Below are positions 1 through 8,442 of a stretch of DNA of 64,000 bases, in pieces. The notes below the pieces were generated by a model. It did no database searches and was not told the origin of the DNA. It saw only the letters and a program-made list of their open reading frames with translations. The position numbers were made by a program, and so were the translations under genes. The stretch covers positions 5,952,001 through 6,016,000 of the forward strand of contig NZ_CP109150.1 in assembly GCF_035920365.1 (NCBI RefSeq), written 5' to 3'. Within the stretch, counting starts at the first letter, position 1; the number at the start of each line of letters is the position of its first letter. This DNA comes from Micromonospora sp. NBC_01740 (lineage in GTDB: Bacteria; Actinomycetota; Actinomycetes; Mycobacteriales; Micromonosporaceae).

Positions 1-256
1 GTGATCAGGCGCCCCGACGGGCCCCACCACGGCAGACTTCCCACCGCGCGATCAACGGGTCCGATGTGGCCACCGAACGACTGTCAGGTATCGGGCAGCT
101 CCCCCGACCGCCGGCCGCCGACCGCGCCGACGGCGTTCGCGCCGGCGCGGGAAAGCGCTTACCATCTTCTATGCATCGACGGGATTGGATCGCTGGCGGC
201 CTCGACGGGGTGGTCGCGCGCCCCTCCCGCCGCCCCGCGCCAGCCGAAGGAGCCAC
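1..256. other. 5' flank of the lectin/beta-helix gene
   Basis: No convincing gene is seen here; the open frames on both strands are shadows of GC-rich sequence. It is presumably the upstream region of the secreted protein at 257, and its one recognisable element is the palindrome at 150-164. Confidence 0.5.
150..164. promoter_or_regulatory. LacI-family-type operator palindrome
   Basis: The sequence GGAAAGCGCTTACC contains a perfect AAGCGCTT core, the usual centre of LacI/CebR-type operators that control carbohydrate genes in actinomycetes. It lies about 95 bases before the start of a secreted carbohydrate-active-looking protein, which fits sugar-responsive repression. The regulator is not in the window. 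Confidence 0.45.
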
Positions 257-1870
257 ATGACGTCCCCCGACCCGCACAGACATCCCACCCGTCGACGCCT
301 CGGCCTGGTGGCCGCGGCCGCGCTGGCGCTCGTCGGCGCCGCCGTGGCCGTCGGTCCGCAGCCCGCCGCGGCGGCCACGGTCGACCCCGGCGCCACCTAC
401 GTCCTCGTCAACCGGCACAGCGGCAAGGCCATGGACCTGTGGGGCTGGTCCACCGCCGACGGCGCGCCGGTCAACCAGTTCACCCGCAACGACCTGGCCG
501 TGCAGCAGTGGCGGTTCGTCGACGTGGGCGGCGGATACCACCAGATCCGCTCGGCGCACAGCGGCAAGGTGCTGGAACTGCCGAGCGCCGAGGACGGGGT
601 CCAACTCGTCCAGAACACCGCCGCCAGCGGCAACACCCGGCAGCACTTCCGGCTCGCCGACGCCGACGGCGGCCACGTCCGCCTCGTCAACCGGCACTCC
701 AACAAGGCGCTGGACGTGTGGCAGTGGTCGACCGCCGACGGCGCGATGATCTCCCAGTACCAGGACCTCGGCGGCGCCAACCAGCAGTGGCAGTTGGTCA
801 ATCTCGGCTCCGGCGGCACCGCCTGCGGCAGCGGCGCGTTCCAGGCCGAGGCGGTGCTCAGCGGCGGCACCTGGACCGCCCGCAACGGCGCCAGCACGGT
901 CTACACCGGAAGCGACATGCGCGCCGCCGTCCAGGCCGCCGTGAACAGCCTCAGCGCCGGGCGGACCAGCAAGCAGCGCGTCGTCGTACGAGGCTCCGGC
1001 TCGATGAGCGCCGGTTCACGGATCTCCCTGCCCAGCTACACCGCGATCGACGTCTGCGGCACCATCGACGTCACCGGCTCGGGCAGCGGCGACCAGGCGC
1101 CCATCTACTCCCGCGGCACCACCAACATCGAGGTCGGGCACCTCACCGTCACCGGCGCCCCGCTCTACGGGATCTTCCTGCGCAACGTCACGGACGTCGT
1201 CCTCGGCCGCATCGACATGCGGCTCCGCAGCGGGCTCGGGATCCGCATCGACAACCGCGGGGACACCAGCCAGTGGACCCGCAACGTCCGGATCGACAGC
1301 GCGTACGTCTCCGGCGCCAGCTCCCACGCGGTCGAGACGTACGGCGTGGACGGGCTGACCATCGGCACCGTCACGGCGCGCGACGTGGGCGAGTCTGGCC
1401 TGCTGCTCAACCAGACGATCAACGCCACGGTCACCACCGTCGACGCCGAGAACGCCGGCGCCGGCACCGGGTACGCCGCCTTCCGGATGGCCAACCGCAA
1501 CGGGCGCGTGGGCTCCGGCTACCCGACCAACGTCCGGGTGGGCACCGTCCGGGCACGCGGCGGCGGCCGGGGGATCTTCTGCGTCTCCGAGTCCGGGGGC
1601 GCCACGGTCGACCGGGTGGACATCGCCAACACCGGCAACAACGCGGTCCTGATCGAGAACTGCCAGAACGTGAACATCGCCGCCGGCGGCGGCACGATCA
1701 GCGGCGGCGGCGAGATCCGGCTGGCCGAGCGCACCGAGTTCCCCGGCAACCGGGACATCACGCTGCGCAACTTCACGCTGGTGAACAACCGGATCGTCGA
1801 GAACCCCTGCGCGGACAACCTGACCATCAGCAACGTCGGGCTGAGCAACTCCACGATCGTCCGGTGCTGA
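257..1870 (+). CDS. Secreted ricin-type lectin and right-handed beta-helix protein
   Basis: Predicted 537-aa secreted protein. It starts at an ATG behind a GAAGG ribosome site. Residues 1-40 form a signal peptide with a twin-arginine-like TRRRLG stretch and an Ala-rich h-region ending near AAAA. Residues about 43-170 form a ricin-B/CBM13-like beta-trefoil with repeated QxW-type ends (VQQWRF, RQHFRL, NQQWQL). The C-terminal two thirds shows the short repeating strands, Asn ladders and Gly turns of a right-handed parallel beta-helix, the fold of many polysaccharide lyases and glycosidases. I cannot assign a catalytic motif or substrate. It probably binds and acts on a polysaccharide outside the cell. 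The operator at 150-164 suggests sugar control. An upstream in-frame start at 185 is less likely because it would bury the signal peptide. Confidence 0.8.
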   Translation: MTSPDPHRHPTRRRLGLVAAAALALVGAAVAVGPQPAAAATVDPGATYVLVNRHSGKAMDLWGWSTADGAPVNQFTRNDLAVQQWRFVDVGGGYHQIRSAHSGKVLELPSAEDGVQLVQNTAASGNTRQHFRLADADGGHVRLVNRHSNKALDVWQWSTADGAMISQYQDLGGANQQWQLVNLGSGGTACGSGAFQAEAVLSGGTWTARNGASTVYTGSDMRAAVQAAVNSLSAGRTSKQRVVVRGSGSMSAGSRISLPSYTAIDVCGTIDVTGSGSGDQAPIYSRGTTNIEVGHLTVTGAPLYGIFLRNVTDVVLGRIDMRLRSGLGIRIDNRGDTSQWTRNVRIDSAYVSGASSHAVETYGVDGLTIGTVTARDVGESGLLLNQTINATVTTVDAENAGAGTGYAAFRMANRNGRVGSGYPTNVRVGTVRARGGGRGIFCVSESGGATVDRVDIANTGNNAVLIENCQNVNIAAGGGTISGGGEIRLAERTEFPGNRDITLRNFTLVNNRIVENPCADNLTISNVGLSNSTIVRC

Positions 1871-1878
1871 CCGGGCGG

Positions 1879-1898
1879 CCCCGGCACGCTCGCCGGGG
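1879..1898. terminator. Hairpin after the beta-helix gene
   Basis: CCCCGGC (1879-1885) pairs with GCCGGGG (1892-1898) around a 6-base loop, 8 bases past the stop at 1870. There is no U-tract, as is common in high-GC actinomycetes. Confidence 0.5.
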
Positions 1899-1998
1899 TC
1901 GCTCCGGCCGTCCGGCGTCGGCAATCGACCGGGACGCCGGATGGTCGGACGGGCACGGACGCCGCGCGGGCGACCGTGCCCGTCCGCCCGCCCTGGAC

Positions 1999-2031
1999 GC
2001 TCCCGGCCCCGAGGGGGGCGGGACCGGGAGC
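1999..2031. terminator. Hairpin between convergent genes
   Basis: GCTCCCGG (1999-2006) pairs with CCGGGAGC (2024-2031), with further G/C pairing inside the loop. It lies just past the minus-strand esterase stop at 2054 and can act for both converging genes. Confidence 0.5.
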
Positions 2032-2053
2032 GCCCGGACGGAGAGCGCGTCGG

Positions 2054-2857
2054 TCAGCCCGCGACGGAGCGGAAGACCGGGTAGTAACCGCCGGACTGGC
2101 CGGCCGCGGTCGGGTGGTACGAGATGCCGAGGTTGGCGAAGTTGAGGGCGTGCAGCCACTTCGTGCCGGAGCTGCACAGCTGGTGCCCGACGAACTGCGA
2201 CCGCACGTCGGCGAACTTGAAGCCGGCGGCGACGGCGGCGGTGCGGGTGAGGTCGTCGACCAGGTTGATACCCTCGTTGATCTTCGCCCGGGAGGTGGCG
2301 CTCAGCCCGATGCAGGTGGTGCCGAGCTGGTAGAAGACCGGGTATCCGACGACCACCACCCGGGCCGAGGGCGCCCGGGTCTTGATGCCGTTGTAGACGT
2401 TGCGCAGCAGGCCGGGCAGCTGGGCCCGGGCCTTGTCCTGGGCGGCCTGCACGGCGGCCACGCACTGGGTGGTGCCCTGGAGCACGCAGGTGGACATGAT
2501 GTTGCCGAAGCCGACGTCGTTGCCGCCGATCGTGACGCTGACCAGGGTGGTGGTGGAGCTCAGCGCCGACAGCTGCGTGTTGATCAGGCTGGTGGTGGTG
2601 GCACCGGAGCAGGCGACCGAGCGGTACGACGCGGGCTTGATGTTCGCGGCGTACAGGGCCGGGTAGGCGTTGGTGCTGCGCTGGCAGGAACCGCTCTCGC
2701 TGGTGTAGCTGCCGGCACCCACGCCCGAGGCGTACGAGTCGCCGAGCGCCACGTAGCGGTCGGCGGGCGCAGCCTGGGCGGGCGCGGACAGGGTGAGGCT
2801 GACGCCGAGAGCCGTGGCCAGGCTCAGGGCGAGGGAAACGAGACGGGTTCTCCGCAC
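2054..2857 (-). CDS. Secreted SGNH/GDSL-family esterase or lipase
   Basis: A 267-aa protein read from a GTG at 2857. Residues 1-30 are a typical signal peptide (RRTR n-region, Leu/Ala core, cleavage near AQA-A). The mature part begins almost at once with block I of the SGNH family, GDSYASG (Ser41 nucleophile). It then shows the oxyanion Gly/Asn of block III in GGNDVGFG and the block V histidine in SYHPTAAGQ near the C terminus. Six cysteines suggest disulfides as in secreted Streptomyces SGNH lipases and esterases. It probably hydrolyses ester bonds of lipids or acylated polysaccharides outside the cell. It is monocistronic, with a hairpin on its 3' side and an AT-richer stretch (about 2885-2940) on its 5' side that probably carries its promoter. 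There is no evident link to the NRPS cluster next door. Confidence 0.88.
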   Translation of the reverse strand: MRRTRLVSLALSLATALGVSLTLSAPAQAAPADRYVALGDSYASGVGAGSYTSESGSCQRSTNAYPALYAANIKPASYRSVACSGATTTSLINTQLSALSSTTTLVSVTIGGNDVGFGNIMSTCVLQGTTQCVAAVQAAQDKARAQLPGLLRNVYNGIKTRAPSARVVVVGYPVFYQLGTTCIGLSATSRAKINEGINLVDDLTRTAAVAAGFKFADVRSQFVGHQLCSSGTKWLHALNFANLGISYHPTAAGQSGGYYPVFRSVAG

Positions 2858-3008
2858 GTCGCACTCCGGGGGTAGAGGAATCGAGTGCGAGATTGATATC
2901 ACCGAATATTCGTCCACGAAAGATCTTGCCGGAACATTTAGGGGTGCCGGTAAAGACCTACCGGGTTCCCGTACCGGTACGTGCGCCGGCAGGGGTCGCG
3001 CGCGCCCG

Positions 3009-3069
3009 GACCGGGGTCCCGACCGCACGGTGCCGCGAGTCGCGCGGCCCGGCGGACGCGACCCCGGTC
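3009..3069. terminator. Possible terminator at the end of the NRPS cluster
   Basis: GACCGGGGTC (3009-3018) is the exact inverse of GACCCCGGTC (3060-3069), with a smaller hairpin in the loop. It lies 27 bases beyond the last cluster gene (stop at 3096, minus strand). Confidence 0.35.
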
Positions 3070-3095
3070 GGGGCGTACGCGGACGGGGTGGAACC

Positions 3096-4274
3096 TCAGC
3101 GGGACGAGCCGCCCCCACCGGTGGCCGTCGCCACGAACATGGTCTGCACCTGCTCGGCGGCGTCGAGCCCGGGCACGGCGTGCGCCCGCACGTCGACGAA
3201 GCCGGCCCGGCCCAGGGCGGCGCGCCAGCCCGCCACGTCCAGCAGCGGGGACGCCGGCACCCGCGGCTCGTCCTCCGCGTGCCGCCACCAGCCCTCGGCC
3301 AGGCCGAAGGTCAGCGTGTTGTAGTCGAGGCGGCTGGTCATCTCGTTGATCACCAAAATGCCGCCCGGCTTGAGCAGCGCGTGGCAGTGCCGCAGCGCGG
3401 CGGAGATCCGCAGGGTGGCGTGCAGGACGTTGCTGGCCAGGACGACGTCCATCGAACCGGGTTCGAAGCCCTGGTCCTCGGGCGCGCCCTCCACGTTGTA
3501 GCGGGCGAAGTCGAGGTGCGGCCGGTCGACGCCGAAGCGCTGCCGTCCCAGCCGCAGGAACGCCGGCCCCACGTCGGTGTAGAAGTACCGCAGCCGCTCC
3601 GTCCGGTCCGTCAGGGCGTCGAGCACCGGGCCGCTGGTGCCACCGGTCCCCGCGCCCACCTCCATGACGTGGACGTAGGACCGCGGGTAGCGCCGCAGGA
3701 ACTGCCGGACGTGCTCCCGCACCCGCGCCGCGCAGAGCCGGTTGTAGAAGTCCAGCTGGACGTTGTCCCGGTAGATCGCGGAGACCAGGTCGGCGGAGCC
3801 GCCCGGGAAGAGCACCTCGTTCGCCGGCCGGTCGCCCCGCACCACCTCGACGAGCTGCGTCTGGCAGGCGACCAGCAGCGGCACGTATCCGGCGACCTCC
3901 GGGTGCTCCCGGCGCAGCGTCGCCGCCGCCGCGTCGACCGCGTCGTCCCCGGCGAACCCGGCCGACTCGGCGACCCGTCCGGTCACGGCGAGCCCGTCGC
4001 CCTGCCGACGCAGCAGGCCGGCGTCCGCCAGGAGATCGAGCAGGGCGTCGCCGAGCCGCTGGTAGCCGGGAGCCACCGCGAGCCGGGCCAGGATCTCCTC
4101 CCGGCTGGCGACGGCACCGGGGGCGGGCAGGACACCCGCGGCGGCCAACCGGGCCGCCAGCAACCGCCGCCCGAAGTCCGTCACCGCCTCGAAGGAGGTA
4201 CGGAACCGCGCGTGGCGTTCCTGGTCCACGTCCACGAGCGGCTGCGGCGTCGCCTCGACGTCCGGTGCGGTCAC
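3096..4274 (-). CDS. SAM-dependent methyltransferase of the NRPS cluster
   Basis: A 392-aa class I methyltransferase started by GTG at 4274 behind CTGGAGGG. The first 150 residues are helical and resemble the lead-in of methyltransferase domains embedded in PKS and NRPS enzymes. SAM motif I follows near residue 205 (EVGAGTGGTSG), then a later acidic/Asn motif (DVVLASNVLHAT) and the post-motif LLKPGGILVINE. This pattern fits the Methyltransf_12 group that modifies carrier-bound polyketide or peptide intermediates. It is the last gene of the minus-strand block, 36 bases after the thioesterase, and is probably co-transcribed with it. It may C-, N- or O-methylate the lipopeptide; the sequence does not say which. 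No NRPS module carries its own methyltransferase domain, so methylation would be in trans. Confidence 0.8.
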   Translation of the reverse strand: MTAPDVEATPQPLVDVDQERHARFRTSFEAVTDFGRRLLAARLAAAGVLPAPGAVASREEILARLAVAPGYQRLGDALLDLLADAGLLRRQGDGLAVTGRVAESAGFAGDDAVDAAAATLRREHPEVAGYVPLLVACQTQLVEVVRGDRPANEVLFPGGSADLVSAIYRDNVQLDFYNRLCAARVREHVRQFLRRYPRSYVHVMEVGAGTGGTSGPVLDALTDRTERLRYFYTDVGPAFLRLGRQRFGVDRPHLDFARYNVEGAPEDQGFEPGSMDVVLASNVLHATLRISAALRHCHALLKPGGILVINEMTSRLDYNTLTFGLAEGWWRHAEDEPRVPASPLLDVAGWRAALGRAGFVDVRAHAVPGLDAAEQVQTMFVATATGGGGSSR

Positions 4275-4309
4275 GATGCGCCCTCCAGGTGCGAGTCCGG
4301 CGGTGCCGG

Positions 4310-5116
4310 TCAGATCAGGTGCGCGGCCACGGATGCCGCGGCACGGGGTACGGTCGGCCGGCCGGCGAGCTGCGCGGTCAGGTCCGCGAGCAACTCCGCC
4401 CGCGCCGGCACGAGATAGAAGTGGTCGCCGGGGAACGCCCGCAGCCGGAAGCCGCCGGTGGTCAGCTCCGCCCAGGCGGAGACCGACTCCCGGTCGCAGG
4501 CCGGATCCCCCGTGCCGAGGTACGCCGTGATCGGCGCGGACACGGTCCGCGGCGCGCGCGGCAGGTAGCCGTGGATCAGCCGCAGGTCGGCCCGGAGCGC
4601 CGGTACGACCAGTTCCCGCAGCTTCCGGGAGCGGAAGACCACCGGATCCACCTCGCCGAGCGCGGCGATCCGGACGAGGAACTCCTCGTCGTCGAGGTGG
4701 TCGGGATGCTGGTCGATCCGGGTGACGTGCGGCGCCCCGTGCCCCGAGACGAACAGGAACTCCGGCACGACGCCGAACCGCTCCTCCAGCCGGACGGCCA
4801 CCTCGTAGGCGACCGAGGCGCCCATGCTGTGGCCGAACAGGGCGAGGGGACGGTCCAGGTAACCGGTGAGCGCCTCGGTGACCCGGTCGGCGAGCACGTC
4901 CATCCGGTCGACGCACGGCTCGGAGAGCCGGTCCTGCCGGCCCGGGTAGCGGACGGCGAGCACGTCGACGGAGTCCGGCAGCCGCGCCGCCCAGGTCTGG
5001 AAGAACCCGGCCGAGCCGCCGGCGTGCGGCAGGCAGACCAACCGCAGATCCGCGTGCGCGCCGCCCCGGAACACCCGCAGCCAGGGATCGCCGCCGCTCG
5101 GGCGGGGCAGGGACAT
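4310..5116 (-). CDS. Type II (editing) thioesterase
   Basis: A 268-aa alpha/beta hydrolase. The nucleophile motif GHSMGA places Ser97 in the form typical of free-standing type II thioesterases of NRPS/PKS clusters. The family start CLPHAGGSAGFF is present, as are an acid in GTGDPACD and the histidine in GDHFYL. Such enzymes clear mis-primed or stalled acyl groups from carrier proteins and normally do not release the final product. It starts at ATG 5116 with GGGAAG upstream and sits 25 bases after the dioxygenase stop. With nine carrier domains to keep primed, an editing enzyme is expected. Release is more likely done by the PBP-like domain of NRPS B. Confidence 0.9.
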   Translation of the reverse strand: MSLPRPSGGDPWLRVFRGGAHADLRLVCLPHAGGSAGFFQTWAARLPDSVDVLAVRYPGRQDRLSEPCVDRMDVLADRVTEALTGYLDRPLALFGHSMGASVAYEVAVRLEERFGVVPEFLFVSGHGAPHVTRIDQHPDHLDDEEFLVRIAALGEVDPVVFRSRKLRELVVPALRADLRLIHGYLPRAPRTVSAPITAYLGTGDPACDRESVSAWAELTTGGFRLRAFPGDHFYLVPARAELLADLTAQLAGRPTVPRAAASVAAHLI

Positions 5117-5141
5117 CTGGGGCACTTCCCGGTCGCGCCGC

Positions 5142-6077
5142 TCAGTCCGACATCGCCACCAGCACCCGGCGGTCACCCGTGTACGGGCGCCGGCCGTGCG
5201 CGGTGAGCACGTTGTCGATCAGCAGCAGGTCGCCGACCCGCCAGTCGACGTCGACCGCCGCCTCCAGGCCCCGGTCGCGGATCTGGGTGACGTACTCGTC
5301 GGGGATCGGGGAGCCGTCGGCGAAGGTCACCGACTGGGGCAGCTCGTCCGGGCCCATCACCTGGGTCATCACCCTGGCGATGTCGTCGTCCAAGCCGGCC
5401 GGGTGCCACTGGTCCGCCTGGTTGAACCACACCTCGGCCCCGGTGACCGGGTGCCGCAGCGTGGCCGGCCGGAGCTGGACCACGCGCAGTCCGTCGGCGG
5501 TCCACTCCCAGGTGGCGCCGGCGCCGGCAAGGAACTCCTCGACCTCGTCGCGGCTGTCGGTCTCGAACGTCTCCCGCCAGCTCTTGCCCAGCCCCATGCC
5601 GTCGTGCAGGTTCTGCTGGTAGCGCAGCCCACCGGCGAAGTCGGCGCGCAGCTGCGGGTCCAGGGAGTCGAGCCACAGCTCGGCGTCGACGACGGGGGTG
5701 GCGCCGCCGGTCTCGGCGGCGATCTGGCAGAAGAAGAGCAGCCGGGCCGGCCACTGCGCCGCGTACGACAGCTCGTTGTGCATGGAGATGGTGTACCGGG
5801 ACGGGTATTCGGTGGACGTGTAGACGTTGCGGCCCACCTTGGTGCGGGGCGAGTTGCCGTGCACGTACGCCAGTCGCCTCGGCAGCAGCAGGTCCATCAC
5901 CGGGTCCAGGGTCTCCGGCCGCACCCCGAAGCCACGGAAGACGAGCGCCTTCTCGGCCGTGAGCACCTCCGCCAGGTCCAGCTCGCGCAGGTGGTCGACC
6001 AGTCCCTCGGCGCTCGGCGCGCAGCCAGCGCTCTCCGGGGTGATCTCCAACGGCTTCCAGCTCGCGTGCTCGTTCAT
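5142..6077 (-). CDS. Fe(II)/2-oxoglutarate dioxygenase, TauD/SyrP-like hydroxylase
   Basis: A 311-aa protein of the TauD/TfdA clavaminate-synthase-like superfamily. The iron-binding triad is visible as His100-Asn-Glu102 in SMHNELSY and His294 in VLTAHGRRP, followed by the Arg that holds 2-oxoglutarate (GDRRVL). The HNE form (HxE rather than HxD) is typical of the SyrP-like enzymes of NRPS clusters, which beta-hydroxylate amino acids, often Asp, while bound to a carrier protein. I infer that it hydroxylates one residue of the lipopeptide; the modules with Asn/Asp-like codes (4, 5, 9) are candidates. I chose ATG 6077 because GAGGAG lies 5-10 bases before it; the GTG at 6092 would place the ribosome site inside the gene. 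Confidence 0.88.
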   Translation of the reverse strand: MNEHASWKPLEITPESAGCAPSAEGLVDHLRELDLAEVLTAEKALVFRGFGVRPETLDPVMDLLLPRRLAYVHGNSPRTKVGRNVYTSTEYPSRYTISMHNELSYAAQWPARLLFFCQIAAETGGATPVVDAELWLDSLDPQLRADFAGGLRYQQNLHDGMGLGKSWRETFETDSRDEVEEFLAGAGATWEWTADGLRVVQLRPATLRHPVTGAEVWFNQADQWHPAGLDDDIARVMTQVMGPDELPQSVTFADGSPIPDEYVTQIRDRGLEAAVDVDWRVGDLLLIDNVLTAHGRRPYTGDRRVLVAMSD

Positions 6078-6133
6078 TCCGGGGCTCCTCACCGTCCCAA
6101 GCTGTGCGATCCCTCCCAGGCTCTGCCGCTCCG

Positions 6134-7462
6134 CTATATTCCGTCCATATCGCCACCATCCGGGGTTGCGCGGCCCGCCCGCTCGGCGGCCTCCGCCCGT
6201 TCCGCCTCGGCCCGGGCGCGACCGCCGAAGCCGAGCACCGCGAGCACCGCGATCACCCCCATCGCCCCGCCCACGATCAGCATGGCCCTGGTGAAGCTCG
6301 TCGAGTCGAGCAGGAAGCCCGCGAACAGCGCCCCCAGCGAGTTGGCTCCCGAGCTGAGCAGCATGACGATCGAGCCGGCCCGCCCGCGCAGGTGGTCAGG
6401 TGCGCTCTGGAGCACGTACAACATCCCGGCCACGTTGCTGATGCCGGCGCCGTAGTGGATCAACGCGAAGATCGCGCCGAGGACGACGAGTCCCGGTGCC
6501 AGCGCGAGTCCCGGTGCCAGCGCGAGCAGCGGCATCAGCACCGCCCAGGCGATGTTGACCCCCATGATGATCCGGCGGATCCCCCAGCGACTCAGGTAGA
6601 AGTTGCTGGTCATCGCGCCGGCCATGCCGAAGACGCTGTTCACCATCAGCAGCATCCCGACCGTGGCTGACGAGCCGCCCAGGTTCTTGACGATCACCAC
6701 GAGGCCCAGGCCCAGCACCTGGAACAGGATGTTGCTCGCCGCGAAGAGGCCGAGGGCGCGGCGCAGGTAGAGCTGGCCCCAGACGAAGACGAAGCCCTCC
6801 CGCACCCGGGTCAGCAGGCCACCGGGCTCGTCCGCGCGCGCCTTCGGCGCCTGCAGGTCCCGCCGCACGAACAGCAGGGTGACCAGCGAGATCACGTGCA
6901 TCAGCACGGCGAAGCCGAACGGCGCCCAGCGGGTCAGCGCGTACAGCCCGGCGCCGGCCGGCTGGCCGAGGATGCTGGCCGCGTTGGCCCGCGACTCGTT
7001 CGCCGCCGTCGCCGCGCCGTACCTGTCGGCCGGGACCACGTTGAACACCGCGGCGCGTTCGGCCAGGGCGTAGCAGATGCCCAGGCTGGCCTCCACGAAC
7101 GCGACAGCCATCAGGTGCGGCAGCCACACCGAGTCCCGGGCCACCGCGACCGCGACACTGCCGATCGCGACGATCCGCCCGACGTTGCAGAGCACCATCG
7201 TGCGGCGCCGGTCCCAGCGGTCGACCAACGCCCCCGCCGGCAACTGGGTCACCAGGTTGGGCAGCAGCGCGGCGAAGGTCACCAGGCTGGCCGCCGTGGC
7301 CGAACCGGTCGACCAGAAGACCAGCAGGGTGTAGCTGATCGAGGTGGCCCGGGAACCCAGCGCGGAGACCCCGGAGCCGACCCAGAGCAGCAGGAAGTCG
7401 CGGTTGCCGGTCAGGCGCCCCGGCTGCCGGGACGTGGCCGCCGGGTGCCCGACCGCGCTCAC
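6134..7462 (-). CDS. MFS exporter
   Basis: A 442-aa membrane protein with about twelve hydrophobic segments and the loop 2-3 motif LVDRWDRRR of the major facilitator superfamily. It resembles the MFS_3/enterobactin-exporter-like group often found in NRPS clusters. It starts at GTG 7462, overlapping the carbamoyltransferase stop by four bases (GTGA), which implies translational coupling. The C-terminal 30 residues are charged and soluble. As the only transporter in the cluster it is the likely export and self-protection route for the lipopeptide. Confidence 0.85.
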   Translation of the reverse strand: MSAVGHPAATSRQPGRLTGNRDFLLLWVGSGVSALGSRATSISYTLLVFWSTGSATAASLVTFAALLPNLVTQLPAGALVDRWDRRRTMVLCNVGRIVAIGSVAVAVARDSVWLPHLMAVAFVEASLGICYALAERAAVFNVVPADRYGAATAANESRANAASILGQPAGAGLYALTRWAPFGFAVLMHVISLVTLLFVRRDLQAPKARADEPGGLLTRVREGFVFVWGQLYLRRALGLFAASNILFQVLGLGLVVIVKNLGGSSATVGMLLMVNSVFGMAGAMTSNFYLSRWGIRRIIMGVNIAWAVLMPLLALAPGLALAPGLVVLGAIFALIHYGAGISNVAGMLYVLQSAPDHLRGRAGSIVMLLSSGANSLGALFAGFLLDSTSFTRAMLIVGGAMGVIAVLAVLGFGGRARAEAERAEAAERAGRATPDGGDMDGI

Positions 7463-8442
7463 GACGCGGACCCGGCGGGGGTGGCCCGGCACCAGTCGAG
7501 CACGGCCATCGCGCTGTAGAGCTTGTTCTCCGCCTGCTGGAAGGCGATGCTGGCCGGCCCGTCGAGCACCTCGGAGGTGACCTCCTCCCCCCGGTGCGCC
7601 GGGAGGTCGTGCATGAAGACCGCGTGCGGGCTGCGCCGCCACAGCTCCCGGTCCACCTGGAACGGGGCGAAGCGCAGCCGCCAGTCCGGGTCGGGCTTGC
7701 TGGTGCCGGTGGTCTGCCACCGGGTGGTGTAGATGGCGTCCAGGTCACCCGGCAGGTCGTCCATGTGGTGCCGTTCGACGAGGTGGGCGCCGCAGCGCTG
7801 GGCCTGCTCCCGCGCGACCGCCGCGATCTCCGCCGGCAGCCCGTACCCCGCCGGGGTGCGCAGCTCCAGCTCGACGCCGGGAAAGCGGGTCAGCGCCAGG
7901 GCCAGTGCGGTCGCGGTGTTGTTCGCCTCGCCCAGGTAGAGCAGCCGCAGGTGTTCGATACGGCCGAAGCGCCGCAGCAGGGTGGTCAGGTCGGCCAGCG
8001 CCTGCGTCGGGTGCTCCTCGGCGCTCATCGCGTTGATCACGGCCATCCGGTGCTGGCGCGACCAGTCGCGCATCTCCTCCGGGTCGGCGGCGGTCCGCGC
8101 CACCAGCACGTCGAGCATGCCCGACAGCACCCGGCCGGTGTCCTCACTGGACTCCCCGGTGTTGACCTGGAGGTCGTTCGGCCCGTACTGGATGGTCTTC
8201 GCGCCGAGCCGCAGCGCGGCCACGGTGAACGCGGTCCGGGTCCGGGTCGACGTCTTCACGAAGTAGGTGCCGACCACCCGGTCGGCCAGCGGGCTGGCGG
8301 ATTCGCCCGCGGCGAACCTCGCCCCCCGCGCCACGATCGAGTAGAGGTCGTCGTCGGTCAGGTCGCGGATCGACACCAGGTGCCGCACCTGCCGGGTCGG
8401 TGGGTCGGTGACCGTGGCAAGGATGCTCGGTACGGTCGTCAT
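7459..8442 (-). CDS. Aspartate/ornithine carbamoyltransferase-family enzyme of the cluster
   Basis: A 327-aa member of the ATC/OTC superfamily. The carbamoyl-phosphate site is intact: STRTRTAF at 65-72 and HPTQ at 144-147. The second-substrate signatures are not. The OTC motif HCLP reads HDLP (278-281), so the active-site Cys is Asp; the ornithine loop (SMG) is missing and YTTRWQTTG stands near residue 238. It is therefore unlikely to be the housekeeping ArgF or PyrB. Beside SbnA/SbnB (Dap synthesis), the simplest idea is carbamoylation of the beta-amine of 2,3-diaminopropionate to beta-ureidoalanine, as proposed for viomycin/capreomycin-type pathways; carbamoylation of another amine on the assembly line is also possible. 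Its ATG shares one base with the NRPS B stop (TGATG), with GGAGGA upstream inside the NRPS gene. Confidence 0.85.
   Translation of the reverse strand: MTTVPSILATVTDPPTRQVRHLVSIRDLTDDDLYSIVARGARFAAGESASPLADRVVGTYFVKTSTRTRTAFTVAALRLGAKTIQYGPNDLQVNTGESSEDTGRVLSGMLDVLVARTAADPEEMRDWSRQHRMAVINAMSAEEHPTQALADLTTLLRRFGRIEHLRLLYLGEANNTATALALALTRFPGVELELRTPAGYGLPAEIAAVAREQAQRCGAHLVERHHMDDLPGDLDAIYTTRWQTTGTSKPDPDWRLRFAPFQVDRELWRRSPHAVFMHDLPAHRGEEVTSEVLDGPASIAFQQAENKLYSAMAVLDWCRATPAGSAS

Noticed and set aside
6130..6155. GCTATATTCCGTCCATAT, similar at first sight to the TA-rich elements upstream of the cluster operons
   Set aside because: Most of it is the 3' coding end and stop of the MFS gene, and it lacks CTTCTCTACA.
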